A DNA stretch of 64,000 bases from Gordonia terrae (GCF_001698225.1 NZ_CP016594.1:3782001-3846000), one strand, 5' to 3'; counted from the first letter of the stretch, positions 51,061 through 59,597 are shown. The notes: a model not told the origin generated them from the letters alone. Translations and numbers: made by a program.

Positions 51061-52146
51061 GTGACCAGTACCGCGCTCTTCGAACCGATCACCCTCCGCG
51101 ACGTCGCCGTCCCGAACCGGATCTGGCTCGCCCCGATGTGCCAGTACAGCTGCTTCGCCGGCGATGGGGTGCCCACCGACTGGCACCTGACGCACCTCGG
51201 CGCCCGAGCCGCCGGCGGTTTCGGACTCATCCTCACCGAAGCGGCAGCCGTGGTACCCGAGGGTCGGATCAGCGCCCATGACGCCGGACTGTGGAACGAC
51301 GACCAGGCGGCGGCGTGGCGGCACATCGTCGACTTCGTACATTCCCAGGGTTCGATCATCGGCACCCAGCTCGCCCACGCGGGCCGCAAGGCATCCACCT
51401 ATGCGCCGTTCGACGACCGCTCCGGGGCGATCCCGCTCGACGACGGCGGCTGGACGACATTCGGCCCGTCCGACGTCGCCTTCGAGGGACTACCCGCCCC
51501 CACCGCGATGACGACCGAGCAGATCGTCGACGTCGTCGACGCCTTTGCCCAGGCCGCCCGTCGTGCCGACGACGCCGGCTTCGACGTGGTCGAGATCCAC
51601 GCGGCACACGGCTACCTGCTCCACCAGTTCCTCTCCCCGCTCTCGAACCAGCGCACCGACGCCTACGGCGGCGACTTCGACGGACGCACCCGGCTGACCC
51701 TCGAGGTCGCCGACGCGGTCCGCGCGGTGTGGCCGTCGTCGAAGCCGCTCTTCATCCGCGTCTCCGGCACCGAATGGACCGAGGGTGGGTGGGACGTCGA
51801 GGAATCGGCGCGTCTCGCCGCTCTCCTCGCCGGCCGCGGCGTCGACCTCGTGGACGTCTCCTCGGGTGGCAACGTCCTCGCCGACATCCCGGTCGGTCCC
51901 GGCTATCAGGTCGATCTCGCCCGCTCGATCCACCGGGAGTCGGGCGTTCCGACCGCGGCCGTCGGCCTCATCACCGAACCCGATCAGGCCGAGAAGATCG
52001 CCGGCGACGACGACATCACCGCCGTCTTCTTCGGTCGTGTCGCGCTACGCGAACCGTCGTGGCCACTGCGCGCCGCGCACGAGCTGGGCATCGACCGACG
52101 CGAGGCGCCGTATCCGCCGCAGTATCAACGCGGTTCGTGGCACTGA
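51061..52146 (+). CDS. NADH:flavin oxidoreductase / Old Yellow Enzyme (YqjM-like)
   Basis: 361 residues from a GTG at 51061. FMN barrel signatures are VPNRIWLAPMCQYSCFAGDG (with the YqjM-class Cys), GLILTEAAAVVPEGR, TQLAHAGRKAST, the His-x2-His proton/ligand pair in DVVEIHAAHGYLLHQFLSP, and ADIPVGPGYQV, then AVFFGRVALREP. The CQY and HAGRKA pattern places it in the thermophilic-like/YqjM subclass that reduces activated C=C bonds with NAD(P)H. A dispersed repeat separates it from the convergent TetR gene. Confidence 0.92.
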   Translation: MTSTALFEPITLRDVAVPNRIWLAPMCQYSCFAGDGVPTDWHLTHLGARAAGGFGLILTEAAAVVPEGRISAHDAGLWNDDQAAAWRHIVDFVHSQGSIIGTQLAHAGRKASTYAPFDDRSGAIPLDDGGWTTFGPSDVAFEGLPAPTAMTTEQIVDVVDAFAQAARRADDAGFDVVEIHAAHGYLLHQFLSPLSNQRTDAYGGDFDGRTRLTLEVADAVRAVWPSSKPLFIRVSGTEWTEGGWDVEESARLAALLAGRGVDLVDVSSGGNVLADIPVGPGYQVDLARSIHRESGVPTAAVGLITEPDQAEKIAGDDDITAVFFGRVALREPSWPLRAAHELGIDRREAPYPPQYQRGSWH

Positions 52147-52157
52147 GCCCGGTCCCC

Positions 52158-52204
52158 GCTCCCTGAGGAGGCCCGGAGCTTGCGGAGGGCCGTCACGAAG
52201 GGTC
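52158..52204 (+). repeat. Dispersed intergenic repeat, type B
   Basis: GCTCCCTGAGGAGGCCCGGA, GCTTGCGGAGGGCCGTCACG then AAGGGTC. Inner arms GGCCC/GGGCC and outer CCCT/AGGG can form a hairpin. It lies between the stops of convergent genes (52146 and 52208), as does the tandem copy at 17263. Confidence 0.85.
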
Positions 52205-52207
52205 TCG

Positions 52208-52879
52208 TCACTCCGACCGTGGCGTCACCAGTGCGAGGGACGCCGCGGTCGCGGGCTCGATGATCGATGCCAGCGGAGTCCCGGATTCGACCGCGCCGGC
52301 AGTCAGTTCCCGGAAGCCACCCCAGAGGAAGATCGCGCGTTGGCGGTCCATCGGCACCACCCCCGCCGCGGCCATCGTCGGGGTCGAGGTGAGGCCGACG
52401 AAGAGTTCGATCCACGCTTCCATCGTCTCGTCCTTGACCGCCTGGGCGGCGCTGCCGAGCGCGGGCAACTCGCGTATCCAGCTCAACGTGAGACCCGGAT
52501 ACCGCTCACTCGCTTCGACGTATGACGACACCGCCTGTCGCACTTGATCTTCGATGGATGCTTCCGCATCGACGCGCCGCGCGATCTCGGCGATCATGAA
52601 CTCGTTGGTCACCGTCAGCAGCGCGAAGAAACACGACTGCTTGTCGGCGAACTCCTGATAGAACGACCGCCTCGAGGTCCGCGCGACCCGCACGATGTCG
52701 GCGACCGTGGTGTCGCGGTAACCCGCCTCGGCGATGCACTCGAGCATCGCGGCGAGCAATCGGTCCCGAGTCGACGCGCCGGCCGGCGAGCTCAGCCAGG
52801 GCGCAGGGAGCGGAGCGAACGGGCCCGGCGTCGCGGGCGGGGCAAGCGGGCCCGATCCAGCAGTCACGTCTTCGAGCAT
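52208..52879 (-). CDS. TetR-family regulator divergent to a P450
   Basis: 223 residues from the ATG at 52879 (MLEDVTAGSG); GTG at 52867 is an alternative. The DNA-binding domain is TRDRLLAAMLECIAEAGYRD, TTVADIVRVARTSRRSFYQEFADK near residues 36-80, with a clear helix-turn-helix and the SFYQEFADK variant of the YxHFxxK end. The ligand domain is unrelated to well-known subgroups. It is divergent from the cytochrome P450, with two strong palindromes between them, and should repress one or both genes. Confidence 0.88.
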   Translation of the reverse strand: MLEDVTAGSGPLAPPATPGPFAPLPAPWLSSPAGASTRDRLLAAMLECIAEAGYRDTTVADIVRVARTSRRSFYQEFADKQSCFFALLTVTNEFMIAEIARRVDAEASIEDQVRQAVSSYVEASERYPGLTLSWIRELPALGSAAQAVKDETMEAWIELFVGLTSTPTMAAAGVVPMDRQRAIFLWGGFRELTAGAVESGTPLASIIEPATAASLALVTPRSE

Positions 52880-52896
52880 AGGCCCTTGCCCCGGCC

Positions 52897-52912
52897 GGTA
52901 CGTGAGCGTACC
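52897..52912. promoter_or_regulatory. Palindromic operator 1 (TetR/P450 spacer)
   Basis: GGTACGTGAGCGTACC has six-base arms GGTACG/CGTACC around TGAG. It shares the GGTACG...CGTACC core with operator 2, so both are probably bound by the adjacent TetR protein. Confidence 0.7.
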
Positions 52913-52942
52913 GTCTGCTGGTACGTGGACGTACCAGCAGAC
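52913..52942. promoter_or_regulatory. Palindromic operator 2, 30 bp (TetR/P450 spacer)
   Basis: A near-perfect palindrome with 14-base arms: GTCTGCTGGTACGT, central GG, ACGTACCAGCAGAC. It lies 24 bases before the P450 GTG, where a bound repressor would block transcription. The adjacent operator has the same core at six-base arms. Confidence 0.85.
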
Positions 52943-52965
52943 TGCGGCGAGAGGACCCGACGCCC

Positions 52966-54273
52966 GTGAACACACCGACCCGAAGCGGCGAGGCGGTACT
53001 CCCGCCCACCACGTCGATCCCGTCTGCCATCCAGGGGCTCGGCGCGGTCGTGTCGCGCCGGCACTTCTTCCGCCACCTCCACGACCGGCACGGCTCGGCG
53101 TTCACCGTGAACCTGCCCGTCTTCGGTCCGTCCGTCGTCATCTCCGATGCCGCGATGGCGCGCGAGTTGTTCACCGCGGGCGACCAGGTCGAGAACGTCC
53201 AGCCCAACCTCGGTCGCATCCTCGGCACCGGATCGATGTTCGCCCTGGAGGGCGCCCGGCACCGCGCCCGACGCAAACTGCTCACCCCGCCGTTGCACGG
53301 CAAGCCGATCCGATCGTACGAACAGTTGGTGGTCGACGAGGTCCGCGCCGAGTGTGCGTCCTGGCCCTCCGGCGTCGAGTTCGCCTCCATCGAACCGATG
53401 ATGCGCATCACCCTGAACGTCATCCTCCGCGCGGTCTTCGGCGCCGAGGGCAGCGAGCTCGACCGACTCCGCGACATGATCCCGCCGATGGTGACCGTCG
53501 GTTCGCGCGCCGCAACGGTACCCCCACTCCCACGCCCTCTCCGTCGGATCGACCCCAATCACCGGTACGCACGACGCAATGCCGAATACCGGGACTATGT
53601 CGGCGGACTGATCGCCAAGGCGCGCAGCGATTCTCACCTGGACGAGCGCACCGACATCCTGGCGATCATGCTTGGCAGCACCTACGACGACGGCAGTCCG
53701 ATGACCGACGACGAGATCGCCGAGGAGCTGGCCACCTTGCTCGCGGCCGGGCATGAGACCACGGCAACAACCCTCGCGTGGGCTCTCGAGCGGCTGCGGC
53801 GGCACCCCGAGGTGGTGCGCGAGCTCGTGGCCGAGATCGACGCCGGCGGACATGACTACCGCCACGCGACGATCCTGGAGGTCCAGCGCAGCCGACCCGT
53901 CATCGACTTCGCCGGCCGGCATGTCGTCGCCGACCATCTCGACCTCGGCGAATGGCGCATCCCGAAGGGATACAACGTCCTCGTCTCGATCGCCCTTCTC
54001 CACGACGACAGCAGCGAATTCGCTCGCCCCGAGCTCTTCGACCCGACCCGCTTTCTGGGCACCAAGCCCTCGCCGGCCTGGCTCCCCTTCGGCGGCGGGA
54101 CCCGGCGGTGCATCGGGGCTGCGTTCGCGACCATGGAGATGGACATGACCCTGCGGACACTGTTGGCGGACTTCCAGCTGCTGCCGACCGACGACAAGCC
54201 CGAACGCTGGTTCTCGCGCGGGGTGGCCTACGCCCCGTCCCGCGGCGGACGGATCGCGGTCTTACCACGCTGA
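52966..54273 (+). CDS. Cytochrome P450
   Basis: 435 residues from the GTG at 52966. The I-helix oxygen-binding motif is AAGHETTATT, the ExxR pair EVQRSRP, and the heme loop FGGGTRRCIG with the axial Cys near residue 382. The N-terminus lacks a membrane anchor, so the protein is soluble. Order TetR-divergent-P450 resembles mycobacterial CYP138 with its regulator, but family assignment is not certain. Substrate unknown; expression probably induced through the TetR palindromes. fdxC in this window could be an electron donor (inference). Confidence 0.92.
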   Translation: MNTPTRSGEAVLPPTTSIPSAIQGLGAVVSRRHFFRHLHDRHGSAFTVNLPVFGPSVVISDAAMARELFTAGDQVENVQPNLGRILGTGSMFALEGARHRARRKLLTPPLHGKPIRSYEQLVVDEVRAECASWPSGVEFASIEPMMRITLNVILRAVFGAEGSELDRLRDMIPPMVTVGSRAATVPPLPRPLRRIDPNHRYARRNAEYRDYVGGLIAKARSDSHLDERTDILAIMLGSTYDDGSPMTDDEIAEELATLLAAGHETTATTLAWALERLRRHPEVVRELVAEIDAGGHDYRHATILEVQRSRPVIDFAGRHVVADHLDLGEWRIPKGYNVLVSIALLHDDSSEFARPELFDPTRFLGTKPSPAWLPFGGGTRRCIGAAFATMEMDMTLRTLLADFQLLPTDDKPERWFSRGVAYAPSRGGRIAVLPR

Positions 54274-54414
54274 GCCCCGCCTGACGCCGACTCGAACGTG
54301 ACGGGTACCACTTTCCCCCTGTGACCTTCGTCATCGAACGCGCCCGAACACGCCCGCTCGAGAACCCCCACGGAATTGCGGGATGCGCTGGGAATTCGCC
54401 GGAAAGCTAACAGC

Positions 54415-54433
54415 GTTATCCGGACGTTATCCG
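54415..54433 (+). promoter_or_regulatory. 19-bp direct repeat upstream of the Rpf gene, candidate MtrA site
   Basis: GTTATCCG-GAC-GTTATCCG: two identical octamers three bases apart; a related GTTACCGG lies at 54469-54476. Loose direct repeats of about 19 bases are described for the response regulator MtrA, which controls rpf and cell-wall hydrolase genes in relatives. The assignment is an inference; the repeat itself is certain. Confidence 0.5.
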
Positions 54434-54533
54434 AACCCCGCAGGTCACGGCGTCGACGTGACCCAGCCGTTACCGGACCCGTATGGTCGCCCACGGTCCG
54501 AGATCAACTGTCCTGCCAACCCCGGGGCAGTGA

Positions 54534-54884
<351 letters not shown>

Positions 54885-54935
54885 CGCACGCACCGGCGCA
54901 GCACGCGCCGTGAGGCCGTGCAGTCGTTGACACGA

Positions 54936-54974
54936 CGAGGCCGGCGGGTCCATCCAGGACTCGCCGGCCTCGTT
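54936..54974 (+). terminator. Hairpin terminator after the Rpf gene
   Basis: ACGAGGCCGGCG pairs perfectly with CGCCGGCCTCGT around a 15-base loop, 51 bases after the stop. An imperfect 18-bp tandem duplication (TCTGACGCCGCCTACGGT and TCTGACGCTGCCTACGGC) follows at 54979-55014 and runs into the end of the next, convergent gene. Confidence 0.75.
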
Positions 54975-55006
54975 GCGTCTGACGCCGCCTACGGTTCTGA
55001 CGCTGC

Positions 55007-55426
55007 CTACGGCGTGGGTGCGGCGTCGTCCCCGCTGTCCCCGACAGCCGTGTCCAGCGCGCTCACCGCGATGCCATACGGCAGGAATCGCACGTTGCGG
55101 CGTGGGTCGGTGTTGCTCTTGTTGGCGCGCAGTGCGTCGAGTTCGGTGGCGTAGACCTGCTCGACCCGGGCACCGCCGTCGTCCTCGACGACGAAGACCG
55201 CCCAGACACCGGAGCCGGCCTCGCCGGTGGTCTCTTCGCGCGGCTTGGTGCGCGTGCGCCCGCGGGCGGCCTCGTCGAAGAACATCGAGAAGGCCGCCGG
55301 CCCGGCCTGCCCCTCGAAGAGCTTGCCGAACACGTCACGCAATCCGTCCCCGGCCTCCCGTGCGAACCGGTCGAAGTCCTCGGGGCCGAAGTTGAATGAG
55401 CCGCCGAAGCCGCTGTTGTCGCTCAT
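55007..55426 (-). CDS. Conserved hypothetical protein
   Basis: 139 residues from the ATG at 55426, preceded by GGAAGGGA. The N-terminus is Gly/Phe-rich (GFGGSFNFGPEDFDRFAREA), followed by an amphipathic helix (DGLRDVFGKLFEG) and a beta-rich C-terminal domain (GVWAVFVVEDDGGARVEQVY, ATELDALRANKSNTDPRRNV, RFLPYGIAVSALD). No signal peptide or catalytic motif. I recognise it as a conserved actinobacterial type without a name. It is convergent with the Rpf gene. Confidence 0.78.
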   Translation of the reverse strand: MSDNSGFGGSFNFGPEDFDRFAREAGDGLRDVFGKLFEGQAGPAAFSMFFDEAARGRTRTKPREETTGEAGSGVWAVFVVEDDGGARVEQVYATELDALRANKSNTDPRRNVRFLPYGIAVSALDTAVGDSGDDAAPTP

Positions 55427-55482
55427 GATGTTCCCTTCCTCCGGCACCCTGACGGGCCGCCGGCCAACTCAGCCCAGTCTCC

Positions 55483-55662
55483 TCACAAATCCGCGGCTTC
55501 GCCACCCGCGTTCTCGGTCTCGTCGAGCCGCTGATGCAGTCGGGCACGAACGTCATCGGCCGAATAGGACTTCCGCTGCCGCTGATCCCGCGCGACCATC
55601 ACCCCGCCGGTGGCCACCCCGACCGCGCCCGCCAATCCCAGCCATTTCCAGAGGTTCCTCAT
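55483..55662 (-). CDS. Small single-helix membrane protein, 59 residues
   Basis: The frame reads MRNLWKWLGLAGAVGVATGG, VMVARDQRQRKSYSADDVRA, RLHQRLDETENAGGEAADL: one N-terminal transmembrane helix with a cytoplasmic acidic/basic helix. TATCCT lies six bases before the ATG (55669-55674 on the minus strand), so the mRNA is probably leaderless. The function is unknown. It is divergent from the cysteine-hydrolase-like gene with only 47 bases between. Confidence 0.72.
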   Translation of the reverse strand: MRNLWKWLGLAGAVGVATGGVMVARDQRQRKSYSADDVRARLHQRLDETENAGGEAADL

Positions 55663-55668
55663 GCGGGC

Positions 55669-55703
55669 AGGATAGGTCGCTCGGTCCGGGGACGCATTAG
55701 CCT
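55669..55703. promoter_or_regulatory. Back-to-back leaderless promoters
   Basis: A leftward -10 (TATCCT, 55669-55674 minus strand) serves the gene starting at 55662, and a rightward -10 (TAGCCT, 55698-55703) serves the GTG at 55710. Each is six bases from its start codon and neither gene has a ribosome-binding site. Confidence 0.55.
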
Positions 55704-55709
55704 TCATTC

Positions 55710-56450
55710 GTGCCCACCAGCAGAATTCTCTTCGGCCGAGACCGCGCCGACGCCGGCATCTCGTTGACCGACGCACTCGACGCCACCCGCACCGGCGACA
55801 TCTGGCTCTTCCATGGTCATTCCGGACCCGACCGGGCCATCCGCACGCTGACCAATGCGCCGGTGAACCACGTGGCGATGGCGGTGTGCATCGACGATCT
55901 GCCCCCACTGCTCTGGCACGCCGAGCTCGGCGATCGCCTGACCGATGTGTGGACCGGATCGAACCATCGCGGTGTTCAGCTGCACGACGCGCGAGAAGCC
56001 GTCGAGCAGTGGATGATCCGCTACAAGCAGGCGTGCTGGTTCCGTCAGCTCACCCCGGAGGTCACCCTCGATCAGGAGAACGCTCTGCTCAAGGTGATCG
56101 CCGAACTCGACGGGACACCGTTCCCGACGACCGCACGCCTGGCCGGACGGTGGTTTCGTGGCCGGGTGCCCAACTCGATCGATCTCGTCCGGGGCATCCC
56201 CTACCTCGACCGCAAGGTCCGTCAACGACGCGATGAACGGCAGCAGCGCCGCAACCGCACCACCGACGGCGCCGGACTCGAAGCCGCCTACTGCGCCGAG
56301 GTGGTGGCGATCACCTACCGCGAGATGGGCATCCTCGATACGTCGAAGGATTCCAACTGGTTCGACCCCGGGCGATTCTGGAGCGGCGACGATCTCCCCC
56401 TTCACGCGCCGCATGAACTCACCCCGGAGGTGGGGGTTCGGCTGGACTGA
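55710..56450 (+). CDS. YiiX/YebB-like permuted NlpC/P60 cysteine-hydrolase-fold protein
   Basis: 246 residues from a GTG. GDIWLFHGHSGPDRAIRTLT then NHVAMAVCIDDLPPLLWHAE gives the GD(I/L) strand and the catalytic His (NHVA) of permuted papain-like hydrolases; the nucleophile Cys lies near residue 198 in EAAYCAEVVAITYREMGIL. It has no signal peptide, so it works inside the cell or is exported by another route. Related proteins cleave amide or thioester bonds; the substrate is unknown. Its last 32 bases overlap the convergent TetR gene. Confidence 0.75.
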   Translation: MPTSRILFGRDRADAGISLTDALDATRTGDIWLFHGHSGPDRAIRTLTNAPVNHVAMAVCIDDLPPLLWHAELGDRLTDVWTGSNHRGVQLHDAREAVEQWMIRYKQACWFRQLTPEVTLDQENALLKVIAELDGTPFPTTARLAGRWFRGRVPNSIDLVRGIPYLDRKVRQRRDERQQRRNRTTDGAGLEAAYCAEVVAITYREMGILDTSKDSNWFDPGRFWSGDDLPLHAPHELTPEVGVRLD

Positions 56451-57075
56451 CGCCGGCCGTCGGCCACGAGGGCGACCGGCCCCCGAAGGCCCGCAGAGTC
56501 GCCTCGACCAATGCGTCGGCATACGCCGGGGTCAGCGGTCCGCTGCGGTGTAACCACCGTTGGAACAGCGGGGCGTAGAGCATTTCGAGGAACAGGTCGA
56601 GGTCGGTTCCGGGCGGCAGCTGACCGTCGCGCTCGGCAACACGGAGTCGAGCCTTCTTGGCATCGTCCAGCGGTCGCGACAGCTTCTCCCGGTACTCCGT
56701 CGCGAGGTCGGCGTCGTTCGCGATCTCGGTGTTGACCGCCCGGATCAGCCGGTCGAAGGACGGATCGCCGAACTCCGCGACCGTGGCTCGCACGACCTGC
56801 TTCAGGTCGGCCTCGAGATCCCCGGTGTCCGGCAGGACGACCGACTGCCCGTCGGCATCCTCGCTCAGGGCCAGCACGGCCGCGAAGACGACCGCACTCT
56901 TCGACGGCCACCGCCGATAGATCGTCTGCTTGCCGACGCCGGCACGGGCAGCGATCGCCTCGACGGTGACCTTGTCGTACGGCTCCTCGACGACGAGGGC
57001 CCGGGTCGCCTCGAGAATCGCCTGTCGAGACCGCTCCTTTCGACGTGAGTGGTCCGGTCCGGCGTCGTTCCTCAT
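56419..57075 (-). CDS. TetR-family regulator divergent to an SDR
   Basis: 218 residues. The N-terminal helix-turn-helix is RSRQAILEATRALVVEEPYD, KVTVEAIAARAGVGKQTIYR then RWPSKSAVV, the AcrR/TetR_C_11-type signature; the C-terminal half (FGDPSFDRLIRAVNTEIAND, LDLFLEMLYAPLFQRWL) is the ligand/dimer domain. Two palindromes sharing the core GACGG/CCGT lie between it and the SDR gene, flanking a perfect promoter, so it most likely represses the SDR and itself. Confidence 0.88.
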   Translation of the reverse strand: MRNDAGPDHSRRKERSRQAILEATRALVVEEPYDKVTVEAIAARAGVGKQTIYRRWPSKSAVVFAAVLALSEDADGQSVVLPDTGDLEADLKQVVRATVAEFGDPSFDRLIRAVNTEIANDADLATEYREKLSRPLDDAKKARLRVAERDGQLPPGTDLDLFLEMLYAPLFQRWLHRSGPLTPAYADALVEATLRAFGGRSPSWPTAGVSPAEPPPPG

Positions 57076-57099
57076 GTCGCCAGGCTAGTACACGAAACG

Positions 57100-57163
57100 A
57101 GACGGTCCGTCTTGACACCCGACACCGGGACGTCTAACTTACTTTCGAGACGGAACGTTCCGT
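57100..57163 (+). promoter_or_regulatory. SDR promoter flanked by two TetR operators
   Basis: -35 TTGACA at 57112-57117 and -10 TAACTT at 57135-57140 are 17 bases apart. Operator 1, AGACGGTCCGTCT (57100-57112), touches the -35; operator 2, ACGGAACGTTCCGT (57150-57163, perfect), covers the transcription start. A repressor bound at either would block RNA polymerase. GAGGAGG precedes the SDR ATG at 57182. Confidence 0.85.
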
Positions 57164-57181
57164 TTACTTGAGGAGGCGACC

Positions 57182-58003
57182 ATGTCAACCCCACGGGTCT
57201 GGTTCATCACCGGTGCGTCCCGCGGACTCGGGCGAGCGTTCGCCGAGACGGCCCTCGCCGCCGGCGATCGTGTCGTTGCCGTCGCCCGCAACGTGGATCC
57301 GCTGGCGCCGCTGGTCGAGCGATACCCCCAGCACCTGCGCCCGCTGTCGCTGGACGTCACGGACCGGCAGGCCGTGTTCGACGGTGTCGAGAAGGCGGTT
57401 GGCGCTTTCGGCCATCTGGACATCGTCGTCAACAACGCAGGCGGAATGCTCTACGGGATGGTCGAGGAAGCCTCCGAAGCGCAGATCCGGGCGCATCTCG
57501 ACCTGAACTTCTTCGGAGCCGTCTGGGTCGCGCAGGCGGTGCTGCCCCACCTGCGCGCCCGCGGCGGCGGACGCCTGCTGCAGGTCACGTCGATGGGCTC
57601 CGGCGGTGGGATGGCCACCGTCGGCTATTACGGAGCCGGCAAGGCGGCGCTCGACTCGGTCAGCGAGGCGCTGGCGATGGAGGTCGAGCAGTTCGGCGTC
57701 AAGGTCACCATCGTGCAGATGGGCGGCTACGACACCGGGTTGTTCACCACCGGGACGACCACCACCGAGCCGATGTCGCAGTATCAGGATCTGCGCACCG
57801 GGATGGAGGAGTCCTGGGGTGACGACGCCGGGCCGTCACCGGCCACCGCTGCGCCGGTCATCCTGCAACTCGCGGCGCTCCCCGACCCGCCTCGACGGCT
57901 GATCCTCGGGAGCCAGTCGTACGATCACGTGCTGGAGATGGACCGGGCGCGTGCGGAGAACTATCGGGCATGGGAGCACCTCAGCCGGCAAGCGCCCGGC
58001 TGA
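57182..58003 (+). CDS. Short-chain dehydrogenase/reductase
   Basis: 273 residues, classical SDR. TGASRGLG near residue 10 binds the dinucleotide, LDVTDRQ follows, NNAG near 88, and the catalytic set is Ser of TSMGSGGG with Tyr-x3-Lys in YYGAGK near residue 155. An Arg after the second strand (VARNVDP) suggests NADP(H). The C-terminal part (LEMDRARAENYRAWEHLSR) is longer than in minimal SDRs. Regulated by the adjacent TetR through clear operators, so it is probably inducible, for example by a reactive or toxic carbonyl compound (inference). Confidence 0.9.
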   Translation: MSTPRVWFITGASRGLGRAFAETALAAGDRVVAVARNVDPLAPLVERYPQHLRPLSLDVTDRQAVFDGVEKAVGAFGHLDIVVNNAGGMLYGMVEEASEAQIRAHLDLNFFGAVWVAQAVLPHLRARGGGRLLQVTSMGSGGGMATVGYYGAGKAALDSVSEALAMEVEQFGVKVTIVQMGGYDTGLFTTGTTTTEPMSQYQDLRTGMEESWGDDAGPSPATAAPVILQLAALPDPPRRLILGSQSYDHVLEMDRARAENYRAWEHLSRQAPG

Positions 58004-58025
58004 GGCACCCCGCAACTTCCTCCAA

Positions 58026-58718
58026 CTAGATTGTCATCGCTTCGCGCACAGCGTTTTCCGCAGTCGAACCGCCGTCACCCGACGACGTCACACGCCCGCT
58101 CTCCAGCACGTAGTACCGCTGCGCCGCCTCGAGGGCGAAACCGATGTGCTGCTCGACGAGGAGCACTCCCAGTCCGCCGCGCTCGGTGAGCGTGGTGATG
58201 GTCTGCTCGATCTCGGCGACGACCGAGGGCTGAATGCCCTCGGTCGGCTCGTCGAGGATCAGCATCCGCGGTTCGGTGATGAGAGCGCGAGCGATCGCCA
58301 GCTGTTGACGCTGGCCCCCGGACAGCAGGCCGGCGCGTCGCCCCAGCAATTCCTTGAGTGCCGGGAACATGTCCAGCATCTCGGCAACCAGTTCCTTGCC
58401 ACGTTGACGACCGTCCGCCACGACCTGCAGATTCTCGGCAGTCGTGAGGTGACCGAAACTCTGCTGCCCCTGCGGCACATACGCGATGCCGTGCCCCACC
58501 CGGGCGCTGGGTCGCGCCCGGGTGATGTCGACACCGTCGAACGTGATCGTGCCCTTGGTGGTCTTGACGAGCCCGACAGCTGCGCGCAACAGAGTGGTCT
58601 TCCCCGCTCCGTTGTGTCCCATCACCGCGACGACGCCGTCGGTGGGTACCTCGATGTCGACCCCGTGGATCACCTCGGTGCGCCCGTAGCCCGCATGGAC
58701 CCCGGAGAGTTTCAGCAT
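58026..58718 (-). CDS. urtE: Urea ABC transporter ATPase UrtE
   Basis: 230 residues, branched-chain-type ATPase of the LivF/UrtE group. Walker A GHNGAGKTTLL, signature LSGGQRQQLAIARAL, Walker B MLILDEPTEGIQ and the switch region VEQHIGFALE are all present; YVPQGQQSFGHLTTAENLQV is UrtE-like. It is the last gene of urtABCDE, three bases after the urtD stop. Confidence 0.93.
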   Translation of the reverse strand: MLKLSGVHAGYGRTEVIHGVDIEVPTDGVVAVMGHNGAGKTTLLRAAVGLVKTTKGTITFDGVDITRARPSARVGHGIAYVPQGQQSFGHLTTAENLQVVADGRQRGKELVAEMLDMFPALKELLGRRAGLLSGGQRQQLAIARALITEPRMLILDEPTEGIQPSVVAEIEQTITTLTERGGLGVLLVEQHIGFALEAAQRYYVLESGRVTSSGDGGSTAENAVREAMTI

Positions 58719-58721
58719 GAT

Positions 58722-59597
58722 TCAGCCCCTGTCCTGGGTCGATGGCGTGGAGAGTCCGGCGGTGTCGGTCTCGGCGGCGATCTCCTCGAGTTCCTCACCG
58801 CCCGCGGCGGTTCCGAGGTACACCTCCTGGACCTTCGGATTGGCCTGGACCTCGGCGACCGTGCCCTCGGCGAGCACCCGGCCGCGGGCGAGCACCGTGA
58901 CCGAGGTCGCGAAGGACCGCATGAAGTCCATGTCGTGTTCGACGACCACCACCGTGCGTTCACCCCCGATGCGACGCAACAGGTTCCCGGTCTCCTCCCG
59001 CTCCTCGTGACTCATGCCCGCCACCGGCTCGTCCAGCAGCAGCACGGAGGCGTTCTGTACCAGCAGCATCCCGATCTCGAGCCACTGCTTCTGCCCGTGG
59101 GCGAGCACCCCGGCCGGCGTCTCGGCCAGATGCTGCAGGCCGATGGTCTCGAGCGCCTCTGCGATCGAGTCCGGGATCCGAGCCGGCCGTCGCCGGAGCA
59201 TCGTCCACACCGACCGCCCCGCGCCCGCGGCGATGTCGAGGTTCTGCAGCACGCTGAGTTCCTCGAAGACGCTGGCGGTCTGGAACGTTCGGCCCACACC
59301 GAGACGCGCGATCTGGTGCACTTTCTTTCCAACGAGTTCGACCCCGGACTTCTGGATCGACCCGGTCGGCTTCACCAGTCCGGTGATCGTGTCGATGATC
59401 GTGGTCTTGCCGGCCCCGTTCGGCCCGATCAGGAACCGCAGATCACCCTGGAGCAGGGTGAGATCGACGTCGGAGACCGCCTTGAAGCCGTCGAACTCCA
59501 CACTGAGACCGCGCACCTGGAGGTAGTCGCTGTCCATCCCGGCGTTGCCACCGGCGACGGGCAGATGCTCGACGACCGTCGATTCCGCTTCGGTCAT
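58722..59597 (-). CDS. urtD: Urea ABC transporter ATPase UrtD
   Basis: 291 residues. Walker A GPNGAGKTTIIDTI, the family-specific signature HGQKQWLEIGML in place of LSGGQ, Walker B VLLLDEPVAGM and VEHDMDFMRSFA identify UrtD. An N-terminal extension of ~25 residues precedes the ATPase. It pairs with UrtE on the UrtBC membrane complex. The ATG overlaps the urtC stop by four bases. Confidence 0.93.
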   Translation of the reverse strand: MTEAESTVVEHLPVAGGNAGMDSDYLQVRGLSVEFDGFKAVSDVDLTLLQGDLRFLIGPNGAGKTTIIDTITGLVKPTGSIQKSGVELVGKKVHQIARLGVGRTFQTASVFEELSVLQNLDIAAGAGRSVWTMLRRRPARIPDSIAEALETIGLQHLAETPAGVLAHGQKQWLEIGMLLVQNASVLLLDEPVAGMSHEEREETGNLLRRIGGERTVVVVEHDMDFMRSFATSVTVLARGRVLAEGTVAEVQANPKVQEVYLGTAAGGEELEEIAAETDTAGLSTPSTQDRG

